Below are positions 1-8,719 of a DNA stretch of 64,000 nucleotides, piece by piece. The stretch covers positions 62,001 to 126,000 of the forward strand of contig NZ_AGFX01000037.1 of NCBI RefSeq assembly GCF_000236805.1, read 5' to 3'. The position numbers were made by a program, and so were the translations under genes. Under the pieces are notes generated by a model that was not told the origin of the DNA, searched no databases, and was given only the letters and a program-made list of their open reading frames with translations. The stretch comes from Paenibacillus peoriae KCTC 3763 (lineage in GTDB: Bacteria; Bacillota; Bacilli; Paenibacillales; Paenibacillaceae). Within the stretch, counting starts at the first letter, position 1; each line of letters begins with the position of its first letter.

Positions 1-1698
1 TACATTAAGGACTTTACAATGGCCGATGAAAGGTACAAAAAAATTACACCGCGTATGCTGTTAAATCATTCGTCAGGCCTTTACGGTGCCCACTTAAAAA
101 ATAGTATGTTATTTAATGACAATGATACAAAAAATCATGATGAGCTATTGCTGAGATTACAATCAGAAACTTTAAAATCCAACCCCGGCGAATATTCTGT
201 ATATAGTAATGATGGTTTTCAATTGCTTGAAATATTGGTTGAACGGGTGAGTGGTCTAAGCTATACCGAATTTCTGGCAAAGCATATTAGTGTCCCTTTG
301 GGTTTGAACTCTACGAAAACACCACTCGATCAGTTTGATAGACAAAAGCTGTCCAAAACTTATTTTCCTCCGCTTGAGGGAGCCTTACCCGTTGAAAATG
401 CCAATGTGCTTGGAACAGGGGGCTTATACTCCACCGCAGAAGAGTTGACTATGTTTGCAGAAGTATTAACAGGGAACAGAACCGATATTTTATCTGCACA
501 ATCAGCGAAGTCGATGCAAAGTCATGAATATCGAAAAGGAATATGGGTGTCTGAAGAGACAAACAGCTTCAATTATGGACTTGGCTGGGATGCGGTTCAG
601 TTGGCACCGTTTAGTGATTACGGAATAACTGCGTTATCCAAGGGTGGGGATACTGTTTTGTATCACTCTACTTTGATCACCATACCTGAGCATCATATCT
701 CTATGGCTGTGCTTTCATCTGGAGGGTCCTCCATCCTGGATAGTATTTTTGCTTCTAACGTTTTATTGGAGCTTTTAAAAGATAAGGGCATCATAAAAGA
801 CATCATACCGGATAAAACATTTGAGCTGCCTGTAAAAGTGGAAATGCCATCTGATTTACTTTCTTATTCGGGAATATACGGTTCTATGGGTACAACCATC
901 AATGTAGAGATTAAAAACGGCGAGTTTGATTTACCTGCTCTGGAGGGATTCGTCCCGGCGCAAAAATATGTGTATACAGGCGATGGACAATTCAAAAGCA
1001 GTGATGGCAGTGTAACCGTAAGCTTTGACAAACAAAAAAACGGGAAAACGTATATTAAGGCTAACATATATTTAAACTTTCCGGGATTAGGCCAAATGGT
1101 TATGGTAACTTATGAATATCAAAAACTTGATGCCAATCCTCTAAATACTACGGTTAAAAAGGCATGGGAACAAAGAAACGGGAAGAATTATTATGCCCTG
1201 GATGAAAAGATATCTTCTATTTTTTATCTGGCCCCATCGTTTATAACGAAAAAAATATCCGTTGATCATGATGGATATGCAAGTGGTACTAAAATTGTGA
1301 ATGAGAATAAAGCAGTAAATGCCGTTGAGATTCCTGTCATGAATGGAAGAGATGCATTTGATCTGAATTTTTATACGAAGGACGGTTCAGAGCATTTAAC
1401 TATAGATGGACAGTCCTATATCAGTGAAGATGCTGTTAAGCCTATCCTGGGAGGAAAATCAGTGTACACCATACCATCGAATGGCCAAGCCACATGGTTT
1501 AAAATAGATAAAAACTCAGCCAATAAAACGATGACCGTTGATTTTCCAGCAAGCGGAGGGTTGGCTGTCTATGATGAAAACGGAGTGGTTGTGGATTTTT
1601 CAACTGCCAGCCATAACAATTCGGTTGTACTGCCCCAAGGCGGCTTGATCGTTTTGGGTGGCAATGCAGGGGATGTATTTAAAATCAATTTGAATTAA
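1..1698 (+). CDS. Serine hydrolase, beta-lactamase/penicillin-binding-like family (5' end outside window)
   Basis: The reading frame is open from base 1 and upstream of the first ATG (19), so the start lies outside the window. The visible part carries the LLNHSSGL signature of class C beta-lactamase/esterase-like proteins, a Y-S-N motif (second catalytic element) in PGEYSVYSN, and a KGG-type motif in LSKGGDTVLYH. The N-terminal S-x-x-K nucleophile motif must lie upstream. After about residue 270 there is a long beta-rich C-terminal region of about 290 residues, larger than in the plain hydrolase domain and typical of secreted multi-domain members. The substrate cannot be read from sequence; such proteins include D-aminopeptidases, esterases and inactive relatives. 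The gene is more AT-rich than what follows. It ends in TAA and is followed by a hairpin. Confidence 0.85.
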   Translation, partial: YIKDFTMADERYKKITPRMLLNHSSGLYGAHLKNSMLFNDNDTKNHDELLLRLQSETLKSNPGEYSVYSNDGFQLLEILVERVSGLSYTEFLAKHISVPLGLNSTKTPLDQFDRQKLSKTYFPPLEGALPVENANVLGTGGLYSTAEELTMFAEVLTGNRTDILSAQSAKSMQSHEYRKGIWVSEETNSFNYGLGWDAVQLAPFSDYGITALSKGGDTVLYHSTLITIPEHHISMAVLSSGGSSILDSIFASNVLLELLKDKGIIKDIIPDKTFELPVKVEMPSDLLSYSGIYGSMGTTINVEIKNGEFDLPALEGFVPAQKYVYTGDGQFKSSDGSVTVSFDKQKNGKTYIKANIYLNFPGLGQMVMVTYEYQKLDANPLNTTVKKAWEQRNGKNYYALDEKISSIFYLAPSFITKKISVDHDGYASGTKIVNENKAVNAVEIPVMNGRDAFDLNFYTKDGSEHLTIDGQSYISEDAVKPILGGKSVYTIPSNGQATWFKIDKNSANKTMTVDFPASGGLAVYDENGVVVDFSTASHNNSVVLPQGGLIVLGGNAGDVFKINLN

Positions 1699-1703
1699 GC
1701 GTG

Positions 1704-1740
1704 TAGCCGCTTCTGAAAAAATTCAGGAGCGGCTATTTTA
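1704..1740 (+). terminator. Rho-independent terminator after the serine hydrolase gene
   Basis: A near-perfect hairpin (TAGCCGCTTCTGAA paired with TTCAGGAGCGGCTA, small A-rich loop) is followed by TTTTA on the plus strand. It lies between two convergent genes, so it may also stop the minus-strand PTS operon, though there is no U-tract in that direction. Confidence 0.8.
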
Positions 1741-1746
1741 TAATCG

Positions 1747-2073
1747 TTATAATTCGCCAGCCATCTTCAAGGCTTGATCAAGTACGGCCGGACCATTGCC
1801 TCTTCCGTAAGCCATCGTGTCAATGACATCTACAGGAATACCGTAGGGAGCTGCGATTTCAGTAACTGCATTTTTACGCATCCGCACTTGAGGACCTAGT
1901 AAAATAGCAATCACAGCATCATTGATGCTCGCTAATTCTTCCCTTATGGTGCTTTCGGGGATGGCTTCGATGTTAATCTCCAAGGATCTCGCCTCTGCTT
2001 CTTTTTTCATCTTGGATACCAGAATGGATGTGGACATGCCAGCAGAACAAGCAAGAATAATTTTTTTCATCAT
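1747..2073 (-). CDS. PTS lactose/cellobiose-family EIIB component
   Basis: This 108-residue cytoplasmic phosphocarrier has the usual length of cellobiose-family EIIB. The phosphorylated cysteine is C9 in IILACSAGMSTS, the standard P-loop motif of the family. It takes phosphate from EIIA and passes it to sugar entering through EIIC. Start ATG with GGAGG six bases upstream; a second in-frame ATG follows directly. It is the last gene of the operon EIIA-EIIC-GH1-EIIB, 76 bases after the GH1 gene. The order differs from B. subtilis licBCAH, but the components are the same kind. Substrate is inferred to be a beta-glucoside such as cellobiose or a lichenan oligomer. Confidence 0.93.
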   Translation of the reverse strand: MMKKIILACSAGMSTSILVSKMKKEAEARSLEINIEAIPESTIREELASINDAVIAILLGPQVRMRKNAVTEIAAPYGIPVDVIDTMAYGRGNGPAVLDQALKMAGEL

Positions 2074-2149
2074 TCAACGCCTCCATAAATCTATTTTTTA
2101 GTCCAGGATTTTGAAAAATCCTCAGTCATTAAAATCGGCTCGTAATCGA

Positions 2150-3586
2150 TCACTTATACTCTTCGTCCAGATTCACAACAAATGAACGTTCCTCGATCGT
2201 CGTCTGGTACCAGTAACCGGATTTTTTCAGATGCCTGCTTCTGTCATTTTCCAGGTTAATTTCTACTAATCCATAGCGGTTTTTAAAAGCATTCATGGGA
2301 GAAACGTTATCTGTAAAGGCCCATAGCATATAGCCTAAGCAGTTGGAACCTGCCTCCACAGCTTTTAACGCATGGTATAAATGCTCGGAAATAAAATCAA
2401 TGCGGTAATCATCCTGAATCATTTGCTCCTCATTCTTGAAGGTGGCTTCATTCTCGATCCCCATTCCATTTTCGGCAACAAACCACTCGATATTGTCATA
2501 TTCGTTCTTGATACGCATTCCCATATCATAAATGATTTTAGGATTAATTTCCCAGCCTCGTGACTTGTTCATTTTCTTGCCTGGAAGATCAAAATGCTCA
2601 TAGTAGTATGCCGGGTGAAAGGGGGTGCTTTCATTCCATGCTCTACTTGGTGCTTTTACCCGATGCGGATAATAGAGATTGATACCAACATAGTCAACGG
2701 TATTTTCTTTTATTACATTTAGCTCTTCCGGAGTCGACTCAAAGGTAATGTCATGCTTATCCATTAAGTCGAACAGCTCTTGCGGATACTCCCCTTTGAG
2801 AAGAGGGTCCATAAATACTCGATTGTAAAATAAATCATACACATGCGCGGCATACTGATCATGAGGTGCACTCGACCGGGCATAGGTGACCTCAGGGTTG
2901 AGAATAACACCTATTTTGGCCCCGTTTCTATGATAGCCTTTTGCTTTGAAGAGCTGCACACACTTGGCTGTAGCCAGTGCTTTGTTATAGTTCCACTGCA
3001 TCCATTTCCGGGTATTCTGTTCATAGGGATAGCGTATGGCATCCAGATATACACGAGTTTGGACAACAATCGGCTCGTTGAACGTAAACCAGTGCTTTAC
3101 CCGGTCACCGTATCGCTCAAATACTTTTTCTGCGTATTTTATAAACAGCTCAACGACATGCTTGGACGACCAGCCATCGTATTTATCCAGCAGATAAGCA
3201 GGCAACTCGTAGTGTTCCAAGCAAATCATCGGCTCGACGCCGCTGGCAATCAACTCGTCAATGACGCGGCCGATATAATCGGCATAGTTTTCATCCACTA
3301 CAACCTTCTCGTAATCTGTCAAAAAACGGGACCAGTTAATGGAGGTGCGATAGTGTGTCAGGCCAATCTTCTTCATAAGTGCCACATCCTCGGCATAACG
3401 ATTATAGAAATCGGTGGCCCCGGCAGGCCCGTATCCATGATGCCAGACGTAGCGATCATTTTTGTACCATATGTCCAGATAGGAGTCCTGACCTTCCTTC
3501 TTACCACTCCAGCCCTCTGTTTGCCAGGCGGAAGCAGCAGCTCCTATTATGAAATTCGTTGGAATGTGAACCTTATGTCTAGCCAT
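2150..3586 (-). CDS. Glycoside hydrolase family 1, probable 6-phospho-beta-glucosidase
   Basis: A 478-residue GH1 TIM barrel of usual length. The acid/base is E171 in TFNEPIV and the nucleophile is E372 in VAENGMG. Its place between PTS EIIC and EIIB genes argues that it splits the phosphorylated disaccharide made by the PTS. The C-terminal phosphate-binding stretch (SPMNAFKNRYGL) keeps the Ser and Tyr of 6-phospho enzymes, but the usual K-R-Y reads N-R-Y with a Lys two residues earlier. I chose the ATG at 3586 because AAGGAGGAG sits just upstream and residues from there (MARHKVHIPTNF) match the family start; a longer frame to 3643 would overlap the EIIC gene. No signal peptide, so cytoplasmic. 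Confidence 0.9.
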   Translation of the reverse strand: MARHKVHIPTNFIIGAAASAWQTEGWSGKKEGQDSYLDIWYKNDRYVWHHGYGPAGATDFYNRYAEDVALMKKIGLTHYRTSINWSRFLTDYEKVVVDENYADYIGRVIDELIASGVEPMICLEHYELPAYLLDKYDGWSSKHVVELFIKYAEKVFERYGDRVKHWFTFNEPIVVQTRVYLDAIRYPYEQNTRKWMQWNYNKALATAKCVQLFKAKGYHRNGAKIGVILNPEVTYARSSAPHDQYAAHVYDLFYNRVFMDPLLKGEYPQELFDLMDKHDITFESTPEELNVIKENTVDYVGINLYYPHRVKAPSRAWNESTPFHPAYYYEHFDLPGKKMNKSRGWEINPKIIYDMGMRIKNEYDNIEWFVAENGMGIENEATFKNEEQMIQDDYRIDFISEHLYHALKAVEAGSNCLGYMLWAFTDNVSPMNAFKNRYGLVEINLENDRSRHLKKSGYWYQTTIEERSFVVNLDEEYK

Positions 3587-3617
3587 GAATAGCTCCTCCT
3601 TATTGTTGACATATTTA

Positions 3618-4913
3618 TTATCCAGCAGTACGCTTGTTGGCAATTTTGACGAATGGCAGATAAATAATAATCGCTACCACAATACATATGATCTGAGTAA
3701 CGACAGCTCCAATGCTTCCACCTGTAGACAGATAGGCATTAATAATAGGTGGAGTCGTCCATGGCACCATAATAACCGCTTTACCTGCAAATCCCAGCAG
3801 TGTTGAAAAGTAACCGATGGTTCCAGTGATCAGCGGGGTAACAATGAACGGAATAGCCATTAAAGGATTTAGCATAATCGGAAGTCCGAAAATGACAGGC
3901 TCATTAATATTAAACAGTCCAGGGCCAAATGAAAGCTTGGTAATTTCCTTCATATCCTCACGCTTCGAGGCGATCAAAATGGCGATCAGCAGGGCTAGTG
4001 TAATTCCTGAACCACCTATGCTCATGTATACATCCCAGAAAGGCATGGTAATAATGTTGGGAATCGGCAGCCCTTGCCCATAAGCAGTCATGTTGACTGT
4101 GATGGCTCCAAGCAGCAGTGGTTCACGAATAGGTTTGACCATCTGGTTACCGTGAATGCCGATGACCCAGAACACCTGCGCAACCAGCATCAGCACCAGT
4201 ATACCAGGCAATCCTTGTACTACGGTCTCCAGTGGTTTTTGCACGACATTGTAGACAGCATCGTACAAATAGAGGCCTGTGAATTTATGAAACAGGATTC
4301 CAAATGTTGAGAAGATCGTTACGGTAATAATGGTTGGAATAAGAGCCGAGAAAGAGACAGCCACATTACTGGGAACGCTTTCAGGCATTTTAATTTTGAG
4401 TCGGTCGGACTTGCCTAGCTTGCTATACAGCTCAATGGATAGAATGGATACAAAAATACCCAAAAACAAACTTTTGGTATCTGTGAACTGACGGGCAAGA
4501 ACGTCTGTTACTTTTTGCATCTCCCCGTTGACCATCATTTCAATCGTTGTTGGTGTCACAGATACAAAACAAATGACAGCGAGTAACCCTGGAAAGAGAT
4601 TTTTCTCTCCATTAATTTTCCCTAGCTCCAAACCAATCATGAAAATGGCTAGTATCGTAAGGATATTTAGGCTGGCATAGTTTATACCTGAAAAAATAGG
4701 CTTATATTCTGCCAGGAACGAGAAGGGCTTAAAATGCGCGAGTCCGTTAACTGGGTCCATGACCATATTAGAAATCAATACAGCAAAGGCACCTACAATA
4801 ATGACAGGCATTAATGTAATAAAGGCGGTTTTGATGGCAACGATATATTTAAAATTGTTGATCGCATTGGCTGCAGCTGTGAGGCCGTTGACCAACTTTT
4901 CTTTGAAAGCCAT
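3618..4913 (-). CDS. PTS lactose/cellobiose-family EIIC permease
   Basis: A 431-residue membrane protein with about ten hydrophobic segments and the EIIC-Lac fold pattern: N-terminal amphipathic segment (MAFKEKLVNGLTAAANAINN), then a TM reading TAFITLMPVIIVGAFAVL. The FNINEPVIFGLPIMLNP loop near residue 290 is the conserved sugar-binding region of this family. It carries the sugar across the membrane while EIIB phosphorylates it. AAGGAGGGG lies upstream of the ATG. It sits between EIIA (15 bases upstream) and GH1 (31 bases downstream), indicating one transcript. Confidence 0.93.
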   Translation of the reverse strand: MAFKEKLVNGLTAAANAINNFKYIVAIKTAFITLMPVIIVGAFAVLISNMVMDPVNGLAHFKPFSFLAEYKPIFSGINYASLNILTILAIFMIGLELGKINGEKNLFPGLLAVICFVSVTPTTIEMMVNGEMQKVTDVLARQFTDTKSLFLGIFVSILSIELYSKLGKSDRLKIKMPESVPSNVAVSFSALIPTIITVTIFSTFGILFHKFTGLYLYDAVYNVVQKPLETVVQGLPGILVLMLVAQVFWVIGIHGNQMVKPIREPLLLGAITVNMTAYGQGLPIPNIITMPFWDVYMSIGGSGITLALLIAILIASKREDMKEITKLSFGPGLFNINEPVIFGLPIMLNPLMAIPFIVTPLITGTIGYFSTLLGFAGKAVIMVPWTTPPIINAYLSTGGSIGAVVTQIICIVVAIIIYLPFVKIANKRTAG

Positions 4914-4928
4914 GGGATAGCCCCTCCT

Positions 4929-5297
4929 TTATGATTTTGAGCCTAGATGTGCAATACGTTCATACAGGTCTACAAATTCTGAAGCCATATCCCGAATGGA
5001 AATAGCATTCATTAGATGATCCTGTGCATGTACGATCATGACTGACATTTCTGTTTTTTCGCCTGATGCTTCTTTACGGATGAATTGGGTTTGAATTTTA
5101 TGTGCGGTCACCAACTCGTTGCTGGATACAGTTAATTCCTCTCGTGCTTCCTCAAACTTTCCTGCCTTGGCAAGCCCAATCGCTTCCATTGCTGAACTAC
5201 GTGCATTTCCTGCATATAAAATAATTTGAAATACAAACTCCGTGTCGTCTATTTTTTCTGCGTTTACATCCGAATTTTTAGTCTCATCGCTATTCAC
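4929..5297 (-). CDS. PTS lactose/cellobiose-family EIIA component
   Basis: A helical phosphocarrier with the EIIA-Lac pattern FQIILYAGNARSSAMEAI and the active-site stretch VHAQDHLMNAI, where the first His (H90) matches the phosphorylated His78 of LacF and the Asp is the metal ligand. I place the start at GTG 5297, preceded by AAAAGGGG at ten bases, giving 122 residues. The frame is open to a TTG at 5363, but that start has no ribosome site and would put the promoter and cre box inside the gene. First gene of the PTS operon. The roughly 17 residues before the conserved domain are Asp/Glu/Asn-rich and are probably a disordered tail. Confidence 0.88.
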   Translation of the reverse strand: MNSDETKNSDVNAEKIDDTEFVFQIILYAGNARSSAMEAIGLAKAGKFEEAREELTVSSNELVTAHKIQTQFIRKEASGEKTEMSVMIVHAQDHLMNAISIRDMASEFVDLYERIAHLGSKS

Positions 5298-5339
5298 GTT
5301 ATTCAATCCCCTTTTATTTATTTGTGCTGATGTAGGTTT

Positions 5340-5362
5340 ATTATAAACTGGAACCGCTTTCA
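5340..5362 (-). promoter_or_regulatory. cre box and -10 element of the PTS operon
   Basis: On the minus strand TGAAAGCGGTTCCA (5362-5349) matches the CcpA cre consensus TGWAARCGNTWNCW at nearly every position. A TATAAT (5345-5340) follows three bases later. No good -35 is visible at 17 bases, as expected for a promoter needing an activator such as the PRD regulator encoded upstream. The cre overlaps the core promoter, a position that fits repression by CcpA when glucose is present. Confidence 0.65.
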
Positions 5363-5433
5363 ATAAGGCGTATGTTTTTTCCTCTTCTTAACGGAAATTA
5401 TCCATGCTCCTTGGGCTTCACCTTTGGCCGCAA

Positions 5434-5469
5434 AAGAGAAAGGACCTTTGCTATTAGGCTCAGGTCCTT
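5434..5469 (-). terminator. Terminator after the PRD regulator gene
   Basis: On the minus strand AAGGACCT and AGGTCCTT arms enclose a 14-base loop and are followed by TCTCTTTT. It lies 36 bases past the stop of the regulator and upstream of the PTS operon promoter, so the operon has its own promoter. Confidence 0.75.
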
Positions 5470-5504
5470 GTTTGCTTCTATATTCAGGATTTTTGCAAAA
5501 TTCT

Positions 5505-7433
5505 CTATTCATTATGATGGTATAGCGTCTGCACAAATTCCGTGTATGTTTTGCAGCGGATCAGCCGCTGAACGAGATTTTCATTATTGAGAAAACCTAG
5601 CATAATATTGTACATGTTTTGCAGGTCTTCGGTTTTGCGCCGTTGTATACAAAGCATACAAACAAATTGAACGGGCTTACCGTCCCAATCAATTGCCTTT
5701 TGTAAAGTACAGATAGCCCAAAAGGTTGAATGGGCCAACGGCTCCATTGGATGCGGGATCGCGACCAGATTCCCAAATGCAGTAGGAGATACCGCTTCCC
5801 GTTCGATTACAGATTCTAACAGCGGACCATTCACAAGATCGGCTGCTTGTATTTTTTGAGATAAAAATTCAAGCACTTTGAGCTTGCTATCGAACTTTTG
5901 CTGAAGAAAAACCATCTTTTTGCGCACATATTGCACCGCCGGAAGTTTTGCCTCTGAAAGAGTACTTTCTAGCTTATGGATATCGGACCCATCCAAAAAT
6001 GTGTTTACATGAATCAGAGGGACAGAAAGAGGCTCGGAAAGCGGGATGGTACTGATGACAAAATCGATTGTATCCAGCGACATTTGTTTAAGTTTATACA
6101 GCCCTGTTATTCCTACAATCTCCAGTCTTGATCCGAATATGGATTGAAGTTTGTAATACAGCAGCTTTGCGCTGCCGAGTCCAGACGCGCATACGATTAT
6201 TGTTCTCTTGGGTTTCCCCTCCATTTTCTTTCTTTCCAATGCCCCTCCAATATGGATAGCCATATAACCAATTTCGTTCTCCTCTATCTGAATACCGAGC
6301 CGCAGCTTGATGATTTCAGCTGCAATGATGCCCGCTTCAAAGGCAAGCGGGTAATGGGCTTTGATTTTATCCAGCATGGGATTACGCGAATTCATTCCGT
6401 ATTTATGACGGTTGATGAGCGGCTTCAGGTGAAGACACAAGCCAACCAGCAATTCCTTATCACTGCGGATGTCCATTTTCAGCTGCTGTTCGATTTGATC
6501 GAGTATTTCTACAGTCAAGTCGTATATATCCTGATCAATGATCGTTTTAATGTCCTCTTCATTCATATGGGCGGTGACAATGGTTCTTACACCTAGCAGG
6601 TGTACAGCAATGTAGGCAATTTCAGCAACCGGAAAAGAGTGTCCCATTTGTTGTTCCAGATCGTGTACGATTTCAGATGCCACATTAAATTCTTTCTGTG
6701 CTTCGATTTTTTTTAGCTCTGAAGGGTAATACGAAACGTAATTCCCATCTCGTATGCGCTTACATGCAATTGCAATATGAATCATAAGATTGTTCAGGGC
6801 AATGTCGGATAGTTCGATTTGATTGAGTTCAATGCGTTCCAGAATGATTTCCCGAATTAACTCCATATCCTCATCAGGAATCATAGGGAGCGTAGAAATC
6901 CTCCGATCACCTATTTCATCTCGCTTTCCGAATAAATAATCGGATATACAATAACGGAGCTTTGCTTCACTGCCTTTAATTTTAATGCCGTTATGCGGGC
7001 GATTCTCCAGTGATAATCCATAAGCCGCAAGAATTTTACGCATATCCTTGAGATCACTTTGTAACGTATAACGGCTGACGTATAATGTTTCAGCTAAATC
7101 GTCAAGCTTAACATATGCCTTCGTAAGCAGCAGCTTTCGGATGATATAATTAATTCTTGCTTCTGGAGAACTTGATGTCTGCTCAGGTACAATGATCTCT
7201 TGTTCTTTTAATTTTTTTAGCAGATGATTAAATCTCTGCTCATCCCAAATCTCCAGCTTGTAGCCTGCCCCTTTGAGCGACTTGATGGTTGCTCCATGCT
7301 CGGACAACAATGCAGCCAGTTCCTTCAGATCCGTTCGGATGGTTCGTGTCGATACATTCAACTCATTTGCCAGATGTTCTCCCTTAATAATCTGCTGAGC
7401 AGCCAAGATATGAAGAATATCGAAAATACGCAA
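5505..7433 (-). CDS. BglG/LicR-type transcription regulator with two PRDs, EIIB and EIIA domains
   Basis: A 642-residue regulator. Order: winged HTH (about 5-60), second HTH (about 90-160), PRD1, PRD2, a GatB-like EIIB domain (IIVCASGLGSAKLL, Cys 415) and a fructose/mannitol-type EIIA domain (IPHP, His 561). All four PRD histidines are in place (about 219, 278, 335, 394), so it can be both activated by HPr and inhibited by its cognate EII, as described for LicR and MtlR. The start is TTG 7433: AAAGGAG lies seven bases upstream and MRIFDILHIL starts the HTH. The ATG at 7475 has no ribosome site. It most likely activates the PTS operon 200 bases downstream. Confidence 0.92.
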   Translation of the reverse strand: MRIFDILHILAAQQIIKGEHLANELNVSTRTIRTDLKELAALLSEHGATIKSLKGAGYKLEIWDEQRFNHLLKKLKEQEIIVPEQTSSSPEARINYIIRKLLLTKAYVKLDDLAETLYVSRYTLQSDLKDMRKILAAYGLSLENRPHNGIKIKGSEAKLRYCISDYLFGKRDEIGDRRISTLPMIPDEDMELIREIILERIELNQIELSDIALNNLMIHIAIACKRIRDGNYVSYYPSELKKIEAQKEFNVASEIVHDLEQQMGHSFPVAEIAYIAVHLLGVRTIVTAHMNEEDIKTIIDQDIYDLTVEILDQIEQQLKMDIRSDKELLVGLCLHLKPLINRHKYGMNSRNPMLDKIKAHYPLAFEAGIIAAEIIKLRLGIQIEENEIGYMAIHIGGALERKKMEGKPKRTIIVCASGLGSAKLLYYKLQSIFGSRLEIVGITGLYKLKQMSLDTIDFVISTIPLSEPLSVPLIHVNTFLDGSDIHKLESTLSEAKLPAVQYVRKKMVFLQQKFDSKLKVLEFLSQKIQAADLVNGPLLESVIEREAVSPTAFGNLVAIPHPMEPLAHSTFWAICTLQKAIDWDGKPVQFVCMLCIQRRKTEDLQNMYNIMLGFLNNENLVQRLIRCKTYTEFVQTLYHHNE

Positions 7434-7476
7434 GCTGCGACTCCTTTCGTATTGGTGATGATTAGAAGTATACATT

Positions 7477-7504
7477 ATTCTAAAGTACTATGCTAAGCAT
7501 CCAA
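7477..7504 (-). promoter_or_regulatory. Possible promoter of the PRD regulator gene
   Basis: Minus-strand TTGGAT and TAGAAT are 16 bases apart, 44 bases before the TTG start. An 11-base palindrome ATGCTTAGCAT lies at the -35/spacer border. Match is moderate. Confidence 0.4.
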
Positions 7505-7525
7505 TCAATGACTGAAAAATGATAT

Positions 7526-8719
7526 TTATTCAGAAGATGAACCTAAATCCGTAATCGATAACTTAATATCGAAGGTTACAGGTATTTGACTGAATTTATA
7601 ATCCCAATTATCCTTTACTTTTTTCCACGCTTGAGGTTTTTCAATATATAAGTGTTCGCCAAAACCGGCAACATCGACTTTGTATTCTGATTGTAATTTG
7701 TGCATAAGCGACTTAATTCTTTTAGTCAATTCTTTTTCAAATTCTTTCTCCGACTGTTTCATGTCCTGTGTTTTAGTGGGGTCCAATTTCTCATCCCAGT
7801 TTTCGATGAAGCGTCCATCGGATTCAATTTTTACATGAAACGAGATATCGCTTCCGTTGGTCACCTTGGTTGTTATTTTGCTTTTCACCGATTTGATCTC
7901 ATAGGTTATAGGTTGATTCCGCTCATCATACGTTTTGATGGCTCCCCCCTCAACATCTCCTTTAATCCAGGCAATACTCTCTATGTCCTGTTGTCCCAGA
8001 TTTCCGATCCAGTGACCGGTGTCCCCCTTAATAATGCCAGCACCCGAAAATTCAAAGTCTCCATCGGCATCAATAATGTTTTGCAGGACATAACTTTTTT
8101 TAGAATACATCAGCCCATCCAATTCGGACAAATTGACTCCTCTCATCACCTTGCTGGTTCTAAAATGGTTGCGAAGCATGTACAGCATATGAATGGACGG
8201 GATCTCGCCCTTGTATTTTGTAACTAATGTGTCGGCTGCTCGCCCCTTACTTAAGAAAACCATACAGCTCGGACGAATATCGTTATCTCGAAGCACAAAA
8301 TCCATTAATTGCTGCATTGTCTGCTGTTTTGCCAGTTCGGTAGAAACCACCATCACCTTTAGGTGGTGGCCAATGATCGGGCGATCCAAACGAATGGAAA
8401 ATTGCCGGAATATTTCAAGCAAAGAATCGCCGGTGGCGGCAATATTTATATAGTTCGGCCCTTGTCCACCGCCTTGTTTGGCTGTAGTGCCGAAAGATTT
8501 TTTAGGGACAATTTGTACACTGGCAGTCATTTTATTTTTCTTGAAATATCGGCTGCCTTCCTTCTCCAGGGCTTGTTCTAATGGAGTGAGCTCCCCTTTA
8601 TCCAGAGCCACCCCTGTATATATGCTTAACTCCTCCACTTCTTTGCTGCTCCAGCACCCGGTTTGAGTCACCAAAAGAACGAAGGCCAGCAGCAAAGGTA
8701 GAATATGTCGTCTACACAT
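7526..8719 (-). CDS. Ger(x)C-family spore germination lipoprotein (GerC subunit)
   Basis: A 397-residue lipoprotein. Signal peptide with lipobox VTQTGC; the lipidated Cys is C22, followed by WSSKEVEEL, typical of Ger(x)C proteins. Conserved stretches GAGIIKGDTGHWIGNLGQ and VKIESDGRFIENW belong to the family. It would be anchored to the outer face of the inner spore membrane as the C subunit of a germinant receptor. It overlaps the B-subunit gene by eight bases and is the third gene of the A-B-C operon. The germinant cannot be predicted. A second paralogue lies at 29358-30560 in the opposite direction. Confidence 0.93.
   Translation of the reverse strand: MCRRHILPLLLAFVLLVTQTGCWSSKEVEELSIYTGVALDKGELTPLEQALEKEGSRYFKKNKMTASVQIVPKKSFGTTAKQGGGQGPNYINIAATGDSLLEIFRQFSIRLDRPIIGHHLKVMVVSTELAKQQTMQQLMDFVLRDNDIRPSCMVFLSKGRAADTLVTKYKGEIPSIHMLYMLRNHFRTSKVMRGVNLSELDGLMYSKKSYVLQNIIDADGDFEFSGAGIIKGDTGHWIGNLGQQDIESIAWIKGDVEGGAIKTYDERNQPITYEIKSVKSKITTKVTNGSDISFHVKIESDGRFIENWDEKLDPTKTQDMKQSEKEFEKELTKRIKSLMHKLQSEYKVDVAGFGEHLYIEKPQAWKKVKDNWDYKFSQIPVTFDIKLSITDLGSSSE

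Noticed and set aside
2843-3592. 249-codon plus-strand open frame opposite the GH1 gene
   Set aside because: Antisense to a clear GH1 gene, no ribosome site, no recognisable domain.
6144-6596. 150-codon plus-strand frame inside the PRD regulator
   Set aside because: Antisense shadow without a ribosome site or family match.
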